Notes: generated from the letters alone by a model not told the origin. Counted from the stretch's first letter, positions 14,991 through 23,283 are shown. The stretch is DNA of 32,424 nt from Nocardia neocaledoniensis (GCF_003182135.1 NZ_QGTL01000024.1:1-32424); one strand, 5' to 3'. A program made the numbers and translations.

Positions 14991-17018
14991 GTGACAGATA
15001 CGGACCTGCTCGCGACACCCGGGGTGGAATCCAACCCTACGAACTCGGGCGGCCGCGAAAGTGAATCCGGACAGATTTCGAAAATGAGCGAACATACCGA
15101 CGTCGCACGATCGGGGCTGACTGGAATGCTGTTGCCGCAGTTGCGCGCACTGGCGGGGGAGCTCGGTATCCGAGGCACCTCCGGGATGCGCAAGGGTGAT
15201 CTCATCGCCGCCATCAAGGAGAATCAGGCCGGAGCGCCCGCGAAGGCGGGTAAGCCCGCCGAGGCCGCCGCCGTGACGGCCGACGCGCCCGCCGCCAAGG
15301 CCGACGCGCCCGCCAAGAGCGAGGCGCCCGCCAAGAACGACGCGCCCGCCAAGGCGCAGGCGCCCGCGAAGGCCGAGCGCCCCGCGAAGGCCGACAAGGC
15401 CGCGCCCGCCGAGAAGCAGGCCGCCGAGACCAAGACCGAGCAGGCTCCGGCCGAGCAGGCCGAGTCCAAGCCCGCCGCCGAGTCGACCGAGGATTCCGGT
15501 CGCGAGGGCGGTCAGCGTGGCCGTGGCCGGCAGCGTCGTGGTCGTGACCAGGCCCGTTCCGGCGGTGGCGAGAACACGCAGACCGAGAACCGCGCCGAGG
15601 ACACCAAGCAGGCCGACAAGGCCGAGGGCGGCGAGCAGGGCGAGCGCCGTCGGGAGCGTGGCGACCGCGGCGACCGCGGTGAGCGCAACCAGAACCAGAA
15701 CCAGAACGGCAACGCCGGTAATCGCGGTCCGCGCGACGACCGCGGCGGTGACGACGAGGAAGGCGGCCGCGGCCGCCGGGGCCGTCGCTTCCGCGAGCGT
15801 CGTCGTGGGCGTGACCGCGACGGTGGCGCCGGTGGCGGCGGCGAGGCCCGCGATTTCGAGATCCGCGAGGACGACGTCCTGCAGCCGGTCGCCGGCATCC
15901 TCGACGTCCTGGACAACTACGCGTTCGTGCGGACCTCCGGCTACCTGGCCGGCCCGAACGACGTGTACGTCTCGATGAACCTGGTCCGCAAGAACGGCCT
16001 GCGCCGCGGTGACGCGATCACCGGCGCGGTGCGCGCCCCGCGCGACGGCGAGCAGAGCAACCAGCGCCAGAAGTTCGACCCGCTGGTGCGCCTGGACACG
16101 GTCAACGGCGGCGAGGTGGAGGCGGCCAAGCGCCGCCCCGACTTCCAGAAGCTGACTCCGCTCTACCCGAACCAGCGGCTGCGTCTCGAGACCACGCAGA
16201 ACAAGCTGACGACCCGTGTGATCGACCTGATCATGCCGATCGGCAAGGGTCAGCGCGCGCTGATCGTGTCCCCGCCCAAGGCGGGTAAGACCACGATCAT
16301 GCAGGACATCGCCAACGCGATCGCGATCAACAACCCCGAGTGCTACCTCATGGTCGTGCTGGTCGACGAGCGTCCCGAAGAGGTCACCGACATGCAGCGT
16401 TCGGTGAAGGGTGAGGTCATCGCCTCCACCTTCGACCGGCCGCCGGCCGACCACACCTCCGTCGCCGAGCTCGCCATCGAGCGGGCCAAGCGCCTGGTGG
16501 AGATGGGCAAAGACGTTGTGGTGCTGCTCGACTCGATCACCCGATTGGGCCGTGCGTACAACAACTCCTCGCCCGCCTCGGGTCGCATCCTCTCCGGTGG
16601 TGTCGACTCGACCGCGCTGTACCCGCCCAAGCGGTTCCTCGGCGCGGCGCGCAACATCGAGAACGGTGGCTCGCTCACCATCATCGCCACCGCGATGGTG
16701 GAGACCGGTTCCACCGGCGACACGGTGATCTTCGAGGAGTTCAAGGGCACCGGCAACGCCGAGCTCAAGCTCGATCGCAAGATCGCCGAGCGGCGCGTGT
16801 TCCCGGCCGTCGACATCAACCCGTCGAGCACCCGCCACGACGAACTGCTGATGTCGCCGGACGAGATGGCGGTCGTGCACAAGCTGCGTCGCGTGCTCAG
16901 CGGCCTCGATTCGCACCAGGCGATCGACCTGCTGATGGACCGGCTCAAGAAGTCCAAGAACAACCTCGAGTTCCTGATGACGGTCTCCAAGACCGCGCCG
17001 GGCGCACTCGACGAGTGA
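14991..17018 (+). CDS. rho: Transcription termination factor Rho with long disordered insertion
   Basis: The 675-residue RNA-dependent hexameric helicase ends untranslated transcripts. The Rho N-terminal helical domain is at about 41-79. Residues about 80-285 form a low-complexity insertion: first Ala/Lys/Pro/Glu with repeated APAK units, then Arg/Gly-rich stretches, and an Asn/Gln patch near 233-241. The cold-shock-like primary RNA site is at about 288-360. The RecA-type ATPase has Walker A PPKAGKTT at 428-435, Walker B VVVLLDS, and SITRLGRAYNN. A large N-terminal insertion is known in actinobacterial Rho and binds RNA, widening target range. The GTG at 14991 has a strong ribosome site. The protein is much longer than the 419-residue E. 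coli Rho. A strong terminator follows. Confidence 0.97.
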   Translation: MTDTDLLATPGVESNPTNSGGRESESGQISKMSEHTDVARSGLTGMLLPQLRALAGELGIRGTSGMRKGDLIAAIKENQAGAPAKAGKPAEAAAVTADAPAAKADAPAKSEAPAKNDAPAKAQAPAKAERPAKADKAAPAEKQAAETKTEQAPAEQAESKPAAESTEDSGREGGQRGRGRQRRGRDQARSGGGENTQTENRAEDTKQADKAEGGEQGERRRERGDRGDRGERNQNQNQNGNAGNRGPRDDRGGDDEEGGRGRRGRRFRERRRGRDRDGGAGGGGEARDFEIREDDVLQPVAGILDVLDNYAFVRTSGYLAGPNDVYVSMNLVRKNGLRRGDAITGAVRAPRDGEQSNQRQKFDPLVRLDTVNGGEVEAAKRRPDFQKLTPLYPNQRLRLETTQNKLTTRVIDLIMPIGKGQRALIVSPPKAGKTTIMQDIANAIAINNPECYLMVVLVDERPEEVTDMQRSVKGEVIASTFDRPPADHTSVAELAIERAKRLVEMGKDVVVLLDSITRLGRAYNNSSPASGRILSGGVDSTALYPPKRFLGAARNIENGGSLTIIATAMVETGSTGDTVIFEEFKGTGNAELKLDRKIAERRVFPAVDINPSSTRHDELLMSPDEMAVVHKLRRVLSGLDSHQAIDLLMDRLKKSKNNLEFLMTVSKTAPGALDE

Positions 17019-17028
17019 TCGGCTGACG

Positions 17029-17062
17029 AAACAGGGGCCCCGCCACGGCGGGGCCCCTGTTC
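17029..17062 (+). terminator. Terminator after rho
   Basis: A 14-bp perfect stem (17030-17043 with 17048-17061) of mostly G/C begins 12 nt after the rho stop. The tail is CGCGTCTG with no T-tract, so it is an I-shaped terminator. Confidence 0.85.
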
Positions 17063-17125
17063 GCGTCTGCGGCCGGGAACAATTCCGTGGTCGGGGGTGT
17101 TTTCGGAACGTGCGGCCCGATCTGG

Positions 17126-17241
17126 CATACTGGACCGCTGTGTGTCTGCGGCTTCGCAGACATCCCGCCTAGTCGGTTCCGGTTCACGTATTCCGCGCTC
17201 CAGCGGCATGCGACCCGGCGACCATTATCGAGAGGACGCCC
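17126..17241 (+). promoter_or_regulatory. rpmE: Candidate rpmE promoter and ribosomal-protein L31 leader
   Basis: CATACT (17126-17131) is a possible -10. Just after it, GTCTGCG (17144-17150) and CGCAGAC (17155-17161) form a perfect 7-bp hairpin with loop GCTT. The rest of the roughly 100-nt leader carries smaller stems and ends at the ribosome site GAGAGGA. L31 leaders that let L31 repress its own mRNA are described for actinobacteria; membership of this one needs a covariance-model search. Confidence 0.4.
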
Positions 17242-17472
17242 ATGAAGGCAGGAATCCACCCCACGTATGTCGACACCACCGTCGTGTGTGGTTGCGGCAA
17301 CACCTTCCAGACCCGCTCCACCAAGGAGTCCGGCCAGATCACGGTCGAGGTCTGCTCGCAGTGCCACCCGTTCTACACCGGCAAGCAGAAGATCCTCGAC
17401 ACCGGCGGCCGCGTGGCTCGCTTCGAGGCTCGCTACGGCAAGCGCGCAGGCAAGAAGGCCGACGCCAGCTAG
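17242..17472 (+). CDS. rpmE: 50S ribosomal protein L31, zinc-binding type
   Basis: The 76-residue protein is part of the large ribosomal subunit and bridges to the 30S head. It starts MKAGIHPTYV like primary L31 proteins. Cys16 and Cys18 (CGC) with Cys38 and Cys41 (CSQC) form the zinc site, so this is the C+ form that is replaced by a zinc-free paralogue under zinc limitation in many actinobacteria. The C-terminus is Lys/Arg-rich. GAGAGGA lies before the ATG at 17242. It is bounded by terminators on both sides and is therefore likely expressed alone. Confidence 0.97.
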   Translation: MKAGIHPTYVDTTVVCGCGNTFQTRSTKESGQITVEVCSQCHPFYTGKQKILDTGGRVARFEARYGKRAGKKADAS

Positions 17473-17481
17473 TTGCCTCCT

Positions 17482-17517
17482 CCGACGCCCGGTTCTGCTC
17501 TGCAGGCCGGGCGTCGG
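17482..17517 (+). terminator. Terminator after rpmE
   Basis: CCGACGCCCGG (17482-17492) and CCGGGCGTCGG (17507-17517) form an 11-bp stem with a 14-nt loop. The T-rich tail TGGTTTCTGTTG follows, so it fits an intrinsic terminator on the plus strand. Confidence 0.85.
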
Positions 17518-17562
17518 TGGTTTCTGTTGTCCAGCGCACCGCACCCCAGAAGGAACCCCACC

Positions 17563-18633
17563 GTGACGCAGCCGTCAGCCATCGACGACATTCTCGCCGA
17601 GTACGCAGGCTTGGAGACGCAGCTGGCCGACCCGTCGCTGCACAACGACGCGGGCGCGGCACGCCGGGTCGGCAAGCGGTTCGCCGAGCTGGCGCCGGTG
17701 ATGTCGACCTATCGCAAGCTGGAGACGGTCCGCGACGATCTCGAGGCCGCCCGCGAGCTGGCCGCCGACGACGCGGCCTTCGCCGCCGAGGTGCCCGGCC
17801 TGGAGGCCCAGCTCGCCGAGCTCGAGCAGGCGCTGGCCGATCTGCTCGCCCCGCGCGACCCGCACGACGGCGACGACGTGGTGCTCGAGGTGAAGTCCGG
17901 TGAGGGCGGCGAGGAGTCGGCGCTGTTCGCCGCCGACCTGGCCCGCATGTACATCCGCTACGCCGAGCGGCACGGCTGGAAGGTGGAGACGCTCGACGTC
18001 ACCTACTCCGACCTCGGCGGCTACAAGGACGCGACGCTGTCGATCAAGAGCCGCGACGCCGCCCGCGACGGCGTGTGGTCGCGCTTCAAGTTCGAAGGCG
18101 GCGTGCACCGCGTGCAGCGCGTGCCCGTCACCGAGTCGCAGGGCCGCATCCACACCTCCGCCGCGGGCGTGCTGATCTACCCGGAGCCCGACGAGGTCGA
18201 GCAGGTGCAGATCGACGAGACCGACCTGCGCATCGACGTCTACCGCTCCTCCGGCAAGGGCGGTCAGGGCGTCAACACCACCGACTCCGCGGTCCGCATC
18301 ACCCACCTGCCCTCCGGCATCGTGGTGACCTGCCAGAACGAACGCTCGCAGCTGCAGAACAAGGCGCGCGCGATGCAGGTGCTCGCGGCCCGGCTGCAGG
18401 CGCTGGCCGAGGAGCAGGCCGAGCAGGAGGCCGCGGCCGGGCGCGCCAGCCAGATCCGTACGGTCGACCGTTCCGAGCGCATCCGCACCTACAACTTCCC
18501 GGAGAACCGGATCGCCGATCACCGCATCGGCTTCAAGGCGCACAATCTCGACGCCGTCCTCGACGGTGACATGGACGCGCTGCTCGACGCGCTCGGCAAG
18601 GCCGACCGCGACGCGCGCATGGCCGCCGAGTAA
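17563..18633 (+). CDS. prfA: Peptide chain release factor 1
   Basis: The 356-residue factor releases finished proteins at UAA and UAG codons. The GGQ catalytic motif is at 233-235 in SSGKGGQGVNTTDSAVR; its Gln is methylated by PrmC. The codon-recognition region lies just before the mid-protein (KSRDAARDGVWSRFKFEGGVHRVQRVP follows it). The length is normal. The frame is open back to 17473, but the family starts near TQPSAIDDILAEY, and AGAAGGA precedes the GTG at 17563. It is followed after 6 nt by its methylase gene, the usual prfA-prmC pairing. Confidence 0.97.
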   Translation: MTQPSAIDDILAEYAGLETQLADPSLHNDAGAARRVGKRFAELAPVMSTYRKLETVRDDLEAARELAADDAAFAAEVPGLEAQLAELEQALADLLAPRDPHDGDDVVLEVKSGEGGEESALFAADLARMYIRYAERHGWKVETLDVTYSDLGGYKDATLSIKSRDAARDGVWSRFKFEGGVHRVQRVPVTESQGRIHTSAAGVLIYPEPDEVEQVQIDETDLRIDVYRSSGKGGQGVNTTDSAVRITHLPSGIVVTCQNERSQLQNKARAMQVLAARLQALAEEQAEQEAAAGRASQIRTVDRSERIRTYNFPENRIADHRIGFKAHNLDAVLDGDMDALLDALGKADRDARMAAE

Positions 18634-18639
18634 TCGCCC

Positions 18640-19521
18640 GTGACCGAACGGGTGCGGCTGCGTCCGCTGATCGTCGCGGCGGCGGAGAGGCTGGCCACGG
18701 CGGGTGTGGCGTCCCCACTGCCCGACGCGGAGAACCTGGCCGCGCATGTGCTCGGCGTCGACCGGATGCGCCTGGCGCTGCACCCGATGGTCGAACCGGA
18801 CGAAGCCGCGCGGTTCACGGCGCTGGTCGAACAGCGGTCCGCGCGAATCCCCTTGCAGCACTTGACCGGGACCGCCGCGATGGGCGAGATCGAGCTCGCC
18901 GTCGGACCCGGGGTGTTCGTGCCGCGCCCGGAGACCGAGCTGCTGTTCGCGTGGGCGCTGGCCTGGCTGGAGACGCTGCCCCACGACCACGACCCGGTCG
19001 TCGTCGATCTGTGCGCCGGCACAGGCGCGCTGGCCCTGGCGATCGCGCACGCCCGCCCCGACGCGCGGGTCCACGCCGTCGAACTCGACCCCGACGCGCT
19101 GACCTGGACCCGTCGCAATGCCGACGACCGCATCGCCGACGGCGACACCCCGATCACCCTGCACGCCGCCGACGTCACCGACCCGGCCCTGCTCAGCGAG
19201 CTGTCCGGCCGCGTGGACCTGGTGGTCTCCAACCCGCCCTACATCCCCGACGGCGCCGTCCTCGACCCCGAGGTCGCCGACCACGATCCGCATCGCGCCC
19301 TGTTCGGCGGGCCCGACGGGCTCGACGTCATCCGTGCCATGGTCCCCACCATCGCGCGCCTGCTGCGGCCCGGCGGCGCCACCGCGATCGAACACGACGA
19401 CACAAACGGCGGGGGAGTGGCCGCCCTGCTCGCGGGGGCGGGCTTCGCCGACATCGTCGAGCACCCCGATCTGGCCGGCAAGCCGCGATTCGTCGTGGCG
19501 GCGCGCCACAGCAAACCCTGA
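18640..19521 (+). CDS. prmC: Release factor glutamine N5-methyltransferase
   Basis: The 293-residue SAM-dependent enzyme methylates the GGQ glutamine of RF1 and RF2 and so speeds peptide release. The SAM-binding motif is VVDLCAGTGALALAIA, and the substrate-glutamine motif NPPY is at 198-201 in VSNPPYIPDG. The N-terminal helical domain (about 1-90) that holds the release factor is present, including RIPLQHLTG. The GTG at 18640 lies 6 nt after the prfA stop, so the two are translated as one unit. The length is typical. Nothing is odd. Confidence 0.95.
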   Translation: MTERVRLRPLIVAAAERLATAGVASPLPDAENLAAHVLGVDRMRLALHPMVEPDEAARFTALVEQRSARIPLQHLTGTAAMGEIELAVGPGVFVPRPETELLFAWALAWLETLPHDHDPVVVDLCAGTGALALAIAHARPDARVHAVELDPDALTWTRRNADDRIADGDTPITLHAADVTDPALLSELSGRVDLVVSNPPYIPDGAVLDPEVADHDPHRALFGGPDGLDVIRAMVPTIARLLRPGGATAIEHDDTNGGGVAALLAGAGFADIVEHPDLAGKPRFVVAARHSKP

Positions 19522-19845
19522 TCCCGCGGCCGAGCCCTGGCGTGTGCACCGCGTCGCCGCACGATGTGCGCGCCGGACGGCCGTCTGCCTCGCTCCGCGC
19601 GCTCCACCAGCACACCTCCAGCAGCTGGCGGACGATCGTGGTGGGCCGGGTGTGCCGCCGTCTGGCAAAGTCCCCGCGCAGGTGAAGCCCCGCGCGGGAG
19701 CTAGACTCTTGCCGCACACCGAAGACCGGCAAGAATCGTGGGACCTCGACAACTTGCCGCAACCCCGACGAGCACGAGACCCGGGGCAGCGGAATATTGT
19801 CGGCCACCGAAGTCCGGCAGAAATCGCGGGAAGGCGAAGCTAAGC
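19522..19845 (+). other. Spacer before the Sua5 gene with an imperfect 27-nt repeat
   Basis: I see no gene in this 324-nt spacer. A possible -10 TAGACT lies at 19702-19707. CTTGCCG (19708-19714) and CGGCAAG (19727-19733) are perfect inverted copies. Bases 19717-19743 and 19805-19831 are 27-nt direct repeats with 23 matches, and the second copy ends in the Sua5 ribosome site. The stretch probably holds a separate promoter and leader for the downstream genes. Confidence 0.5.
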
Positions 19846-20511
19846 GTGAGTACCGTCTACGACTGTGCTGAACCGGCGTCTCGGGCCGCTGGCCTCTCCG
19901 CCGCCACCAGCGCGCTGAAGTCCGGCCGCCTGGTCGTCATGCCGACCGACACGCTGTACGGCCTGGCGGCCGACGCGTTCGACTCCGAGGCGGTGGCCTC
20001 GCTGCTCGCCGCCAAGCGCCGCGGCCGTGACATGCCCGTTCCGGTGCTGGTCGGGTCCTGGCACACCATCGACGGACTGGTCTTCTCGGTGCGCCCGCAG
20101 GCGCGCGACCTGATCCGCGCGTTCTGGCCCGGCGCGCTGAGCCTGGTCGTGCAGGCCGCGCCCTCGCTGGCCTGGGATCTCGGCGACACCCGCGGCACGG
20201 TGATGCTGCGCATGCCGTTGCACCCCGTGGCGCTGGAGCTGCTGCGCGAGGTCGGCCCGCTGGCCGTGTCGAGCGCCAACGTGTCGGGTCAGCCCCCGGC
20301 GAGCACCGTCGAGCAGGCCCGCGAGCAGCTGGGCTCGCTGGCGAGTGTGTACCTCGACGGCGGTCCGGCCGCGCACGCGGTGGCCTCCACCATCGTCGAT
20401 CTGACCGCGGATCAGCCGCGCGTGCTGCGCGAGGGCGCGGTGCCGCTGGCCGATATCGCGGAGGTGCTCGGCATGGCGCCCGACGCCCTGGTCAGCTCCG
20501 CGCAGCGGTGA
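19846..20511 (+). CDS. Sua5/YciO/YrdC threonylcarbamoyl-AMP synthase
   Basis: The 221-residue protein makes threonylcarbamoyl-AMP from threonine, bicarbonate and ATP, for the t6A modification at position 37 of ANN-reading tRNAs. The YrdC core carries GRLVVMPTDTLYGLAADA near residues 28-45, the RGRDMPVPVLVGS loop with its Lys/Arg cluster, and VSSANVSGQPPAS for nucleotide binding. The C-terminal Sua5 extra domain is absent. GGGAAGG lies about 12 nt before the GTG at 19846. It is followed by wecA after 13 nt. The same neighbours (prmC upstream, wecA downstream) occur in mycobacteria, which supports the assignment. Confidence 0.93.
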   Translation: MSTVYDCAEPASRAAGLSAATSALKSGRLVVMPTDTLYGLAADAFDSEAVASLLAAKRRGRDMPVPVLVGSWHTIDGLVFSVRPQARDLIRAFWPGALSLVVQAAPSLAWDLGDTRGTVMLRMPLHPVALELLREVGPLAVSSANVSGQPPASTVEQAREQLGSLASVYLDGGPAAHAVASTIVDLTADQPRVLREGAVPLADIAEVLGMAPDALVSSAQR

Positions 20512-20524
20512 TCGCACGCATCCG

Positions 20525-21655
20525 ATGAGCACGGTCGTTCCCCTGCGCGAGCTGGTGCTCGTGCTGCTCGTCTCTGCCACGGTGACCTTCCTGGCCACCG
20601 GCGGTATCCGCACGCTCGCCATCGCCTTCGGCGCGGTCGCGATCCCGCGAGAGCGCGATGTGCACGTCAAGCCCATTCCCCGGATGGGCGGCGTCGGCAT
20701 GTATATCGGCGTGGTCGCCGCGGTTCTGTTCGCGCATCAATTGCCCGCGCTGCGCCGCGGGTTCGATTACGCGCCCGATATTCCCGCGGTGCTGGTGGCG
20801 GCCACCATCATCGTGCTCGTCGGCATCGTCGACGACCGCTGGGGTCTGGACGCGCTCACCAAATTCGCGGGCCAGGTGACCGCGGCCGGTGTGATGGCCG
20901 TGATGGGCCTGAGCTGGTACGTCATCTACGACCCGTTCAACGACAGCACCGTGGTGCTCGACGCGTTGCAGGGCGGCCTGGTGACGGTCGGCATCACCGT
21001 CACCCTGGTGAACGCGATGAACTTCGTCGACGGCCTGGACGGCCTCGCCGCGGGCCTCGGTTTGATCTGCGCCGGCGCGGTTTTCGTGTTCTCGGTGGGT
21101 TTGCTCTACGACCAGGGCGGTTCGGTCGACACCTATCCGCCCGCGTTGCTGGCCGCCGCGCTCGCCGGCGCGTGCCTGGGATTTCTTCCGCACAATTTCT
21201 CGCCGGCGCGAATCTTCATGGGCGATTCCGGCTCGATGATGATCGGATTGATGCTGGCCGCCGTTTCCACCGGCGCCTCCGGCCGAATTCCGCTGCAGGG
21301 CTATGGCCCACGCGACATTGTGGGTTTGCTCTCGCCGCTGTTGCTGGTCGGCGCGGTGATGTTCATTCCGGTGCTCGATCTGTTGCTGGCGATCGTGCGT
21401 CGCGTGCGCGCGGGCGTGAGCTTCTCCACGCCGGACAAAATGCATCTGCATCACCGTTTGTTGCAGATCGGGCATTCGCAGCGCCGCGTCGTCCTGCTGA
21501 TCTATTTGTGGGTCGGGGTGCTCGCCTTCGGCGCGGTGGGAACCTCGTTGATGGATCGGCGACTGGTCGTGTTGCTGGTGGCGGGCGGATTGGTGTTCGC
21601 GCTGGTAGTGACCGCGATCCCATCCATGCGCCGGGTGGAGTCGGCGAAGAGCTGA
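20525..21655 (+). CDS. wecA: Undecaprenyl/decaprenyl-phosphate GlcNAc-1-phosphate transferase
   Basis: The 376-residue polytopic membrane enzyme of the MraY/WecA family has about eleven hydrophobic helices. It moves GlcNAc-1-phosphate from UDP-GlcNAc to a polyprenyl phosphate at the inner face of the membrane. In mycolic-acid bacteria this starts the linker that joins arabinogalactan to peptidoglycan. Key cytoplasmic loops are HVKPIPRMGGVGMY near the front, NFVDGLDGLAAG at about 166-177 with the catalytic Asp residues, FMGDSGSMMIG, and the His-rich loop DKMHLHHRLLQIGHSQRR. Its place between Sua5 and the ATP synthase genes matches M. tuberculosis Rv1302. The ATG at 20525 gives a start at the first helix. 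Confidence 0.94.
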   Translation: MSTVVPLRELVLVLLVSATVTFLATGGIRTLAIAFGAVAIPRERDVHVKPIPRMGGVGMYIGVVAAVLFAHQLPALRRGFDYAPDIPAVLVAATIIVLVGIVDDRWGLDALTKFAGQVTAAGVMAVMGLSWYVIYDPFNDSTVVLDALQGGLVTVGITVTLVNAMNFVDGLDGLAAGLGLICAGAVFVFSVGLLYDQGGSVDTYPPALLAAALAGACLGFLPHNFSPARIFMGDSGSMMIGLMLAAVSTGASGRIPLQGYGPRDIVGLLSPLLLVGAVMFIPVLDLLLAIVRRVRAGVSFSTPDKMHLHHRLLQIGHSQRRVVLLIYLWVGVLAFGAVGTSLMDRRLVVLLVAGGLVFALVVTAIPSMRRVESAKS

Positions 21656-21670
21656 TCCGGGCCCGCAAGG

Positions 21671-21684
21671 TAAAGTGCGGGCCG
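21671..21684 (+). promoter_or_regulatory. Candidate -10 element giving a leaderless AtpI-like start
   Basis: TAAAGT (21671-21676) matches TANNNT and lies 7 nt before the GTG at 21684. There is no ribosome site at a useful distance for that GTG, so a leaderless transcript fits. Confidence 0.4.
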
Positions 21685-22142
21685 TGAGCTTTACACCGCG
21701 ACCCGTGCCCGGCCCCGACGCCCCGCTCCGTACCGCGCTGCGCTACGGCCTGATCGGGCTCGGTGTGCTCGTGGTCGTCTCGGTGGTGATCGCCACCGCC
21801 GTCGCCGGGACACCCGGCCTGTGGGGCGCGCTGCTCGGCGCGGCCATCGGCGGCGGGTTCATCCTCACCACGCTGGTGTCGGTGCTGCTCGGCGCCAAGC
21901 TGCCGCCGAGCACCCAGGGCCTGGTCCTGCTGGTCAGCTGGGTCGGCAAGCTGCTGGTCGCGCTGATCGTCGTCGGCGTGCTGAACCAGTTCGACTTCTA
22001 CAGCAGGCCCGCCCTGTTCTTCACGGTGGTCGGCGCGCTGCTGATCGTGCTCGGCGCGGAGACGTACGGCGTTGTGAGCGTGAAGGTTCCGTATGTCACG
22101 ACACGCGCGGGAGACGACGAAACGGCTTCCGAGCAGGAATAA
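21684..22142 (+). CDS. AtpI-like membrane protein of the ATP synthase operon
   Basis: A 152-residue protein with four hydrophobic helices after a short Pro-rich start (SFTPRPVPGPD), and a polar acidic C-terminus. Its size, helix count and position just upstream of atpB match subunit I-like proteins (Rv1303 in M. tuberculosis). Such proteins assist assembly of the c-ring or Mg2+ supply in other bacteria; that role is not proven here. The GTG at 21684 is preferred; a GTG at 21675 would add three residues. It is separated from atpB by about 300 nt holding hairpins, so it may have its own promoter. Confidence 0.8.
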   Translation: MSFTPRPVPGPDAPLRTALRYGLIGLGVLVVVSVVIATAVAGTPGLWGALLGAAIGGGFILTTLVSVLLGAKLPPSTQGLVLLVSWVGKLLVALIVVGVLNQFDFYSRPALFFTVVGALLIVLGAETYGVVSVKVPYVTTRAGDDETASEQE

Positions 22143-22452
22143 TCCCACCCAGCTACGCACTGTCGTAGATAGCTTGGTAAAGTGTTGGTAAGCAAGCACC
22201 CAAGCTAGGGGCCAGGTCCGGGAGAACTCGGGGCTACGCCTCGGGTTACCAGGGGGGATCACCGAGATCCCACCCGGGGCCGCTATGCTTACTGCCGATC
22301 CGGGTGGAATGTGCCCGGTTGAAGCATGTCGACGATGTCGCCGACGCCCGTACAGCAGCTATATCGGTCTACACACCGTAACCGCGGCTGTCGAATTTCG
22401 AGCCGACCAGAGTCGACCCCATTGATCGTCAATGTCCGATCGAACCGCGGGG
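22143..22452 (+). promoter_or_regulatory. Long structured leader before atpB
   Basis: The spacer has no gene. AGCTTGG (22171-22177) and CCAAGCT (22199-22205) are inverted copies around an inner GTGTTG/CAAGCAC stem. CCACCCGG (22270-22277) and CCGGGTGG (22300-22307) form another stem that flanks a possible -10, TATGCT (22284-22289). A second -10-like hexamer TAAAGT is at 22178-22183. No convincing -35 was found for either. The leader may control the whole ATP synthase operon. Confidence 0.4.
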
Positions 22453-23283
22453 ATGACCGTACCCGCGGCCCGAACACGGGAGAGAACGCTGAGCGTCACC
22501 ACTTTGGCGGCAGGCGAGTTTCACGCGCCATCGCTGTCCGACTTCTTCCCTCCAGCGGTGTTGTTCGCGGGTACGCCGTTCGAACTCGATCGCTTGATGC
22601 TGATCCGCCTGCTGATGACCGCCGTTCTGGTGCTCCTCTTCGTGCTGGCTTTCCGCTCGCCGAAGATCGTGCCCCGCGGGCTGCAGAACGTGATGGAAAC
22701 CGCCGTGGTTTTCGTCAAGGAGCAGATCGCCGACGAGGTGCTCGGCAAGGAAACCGGTAAGCGGTTCCTGCCGCTGATCGCGACGATCTTCTTCACGGTT
22801 CTGTTCCTGAACTTCTCCAGTGTGGTGCCGTTCCTGAACATCTCCTCGAATGCCCGCGTCGGTATGCCGCTGGTGCTCGCGGTGGTCGCCTACGTCGCGT
22901 TCAACTACGTCGGTATCCGCAAGTACGGCTTCTGGAAGTACATGCGCTCGAGCATCGTCGTTCCGGACGTGCCGCCCGCGCTGCACGTGCTGCTGATCCC
23001 GATCGAGTTCGTCTCGACGTTCATCCTGCGCCCGTTCACGCTGACCGTCCGACTCATGGCCAACATGCTGGCGGGCCACATCATGCTGGTGCTGTTCTTC
23101 AGCGCCACCTGGTTCTTCCTCTTCGATGCCACCGCGTGGATGAAGGTCTTCTCGCCCTTCTCGCTGCTGGCGGGCATCGGCTTCACGCTGTTCGAGCTGC
23201 TGGTCATCTTCCTGCAGGCGTATGTGTTCGCCCTGCTGACCGCGGTGTACATCAGCCTCGCGCAGCACGCCGCCGACCACTGA
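22453..23283 (+). CDS. atpB: ATP synthase Fo subunit a
   Basis: Subunit a carries protons past the c-ring. The protein has 276 residues from this start, with five to six membrane helices. The essential Arg is at about residue 200 in RPFTLTVRLMANMLAGH, and the last helix holds FLQAYVFALLTAVYIS. The sequence resembles Streptomyces rather than mycobacterial subunit a. The start is uncertain: ATG codons at 22432 and 22453 lack a ribosome site, whereas GGGAGAG (22478-22484) sits just before a CTG at 22489, which would give MSVTTLAAGEFHAP. Conservation seems to begin near that point. It is the first of eight ATP synthase genes in standard order. Confidence 0.93.
   Translation: MTVPAARTRERTLSVTTLAAGEFHAPSLSDFFPPAVLFAGTPFELDRLMLIRLLMTAVLVLLFVLAFRSPKIVPRGLQNVMETAVVFVKEQIADEVLGKETGKRFLPLIATIFFTVLFLNFSSVVPFLNISSNARVGMPLVLAVVAYVAFNYVGIRKYGFWKYMRSSIVVPDVPPALHVLLIPIEFVSTFILRPFTLTVRLMANMLAGHIMLVLFFSATWFFLFDATAWMKVFSPFSLLAGIGFTLFELLVIFLQAYVFALLTAVYISLAQHAADH

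Noticed and set aside
15230..15420. Repeats in rho considered as a CRISPR-like or tandem array
   Set aside because: They are degenerate coding repeats (APAK-type units) in frame with Rho.
14955..16916. 653-codon minus-strand frame opposite rho
   Set aside because: Low-complexity Leu/Gly/Ala product that mirrors the repeats of rho; a shadow frame.
17575..19752. 725-codon minus-strand frame opposite prfA and prmC
   Set aside because: Spans two certain genes on the other strand and has no domain.
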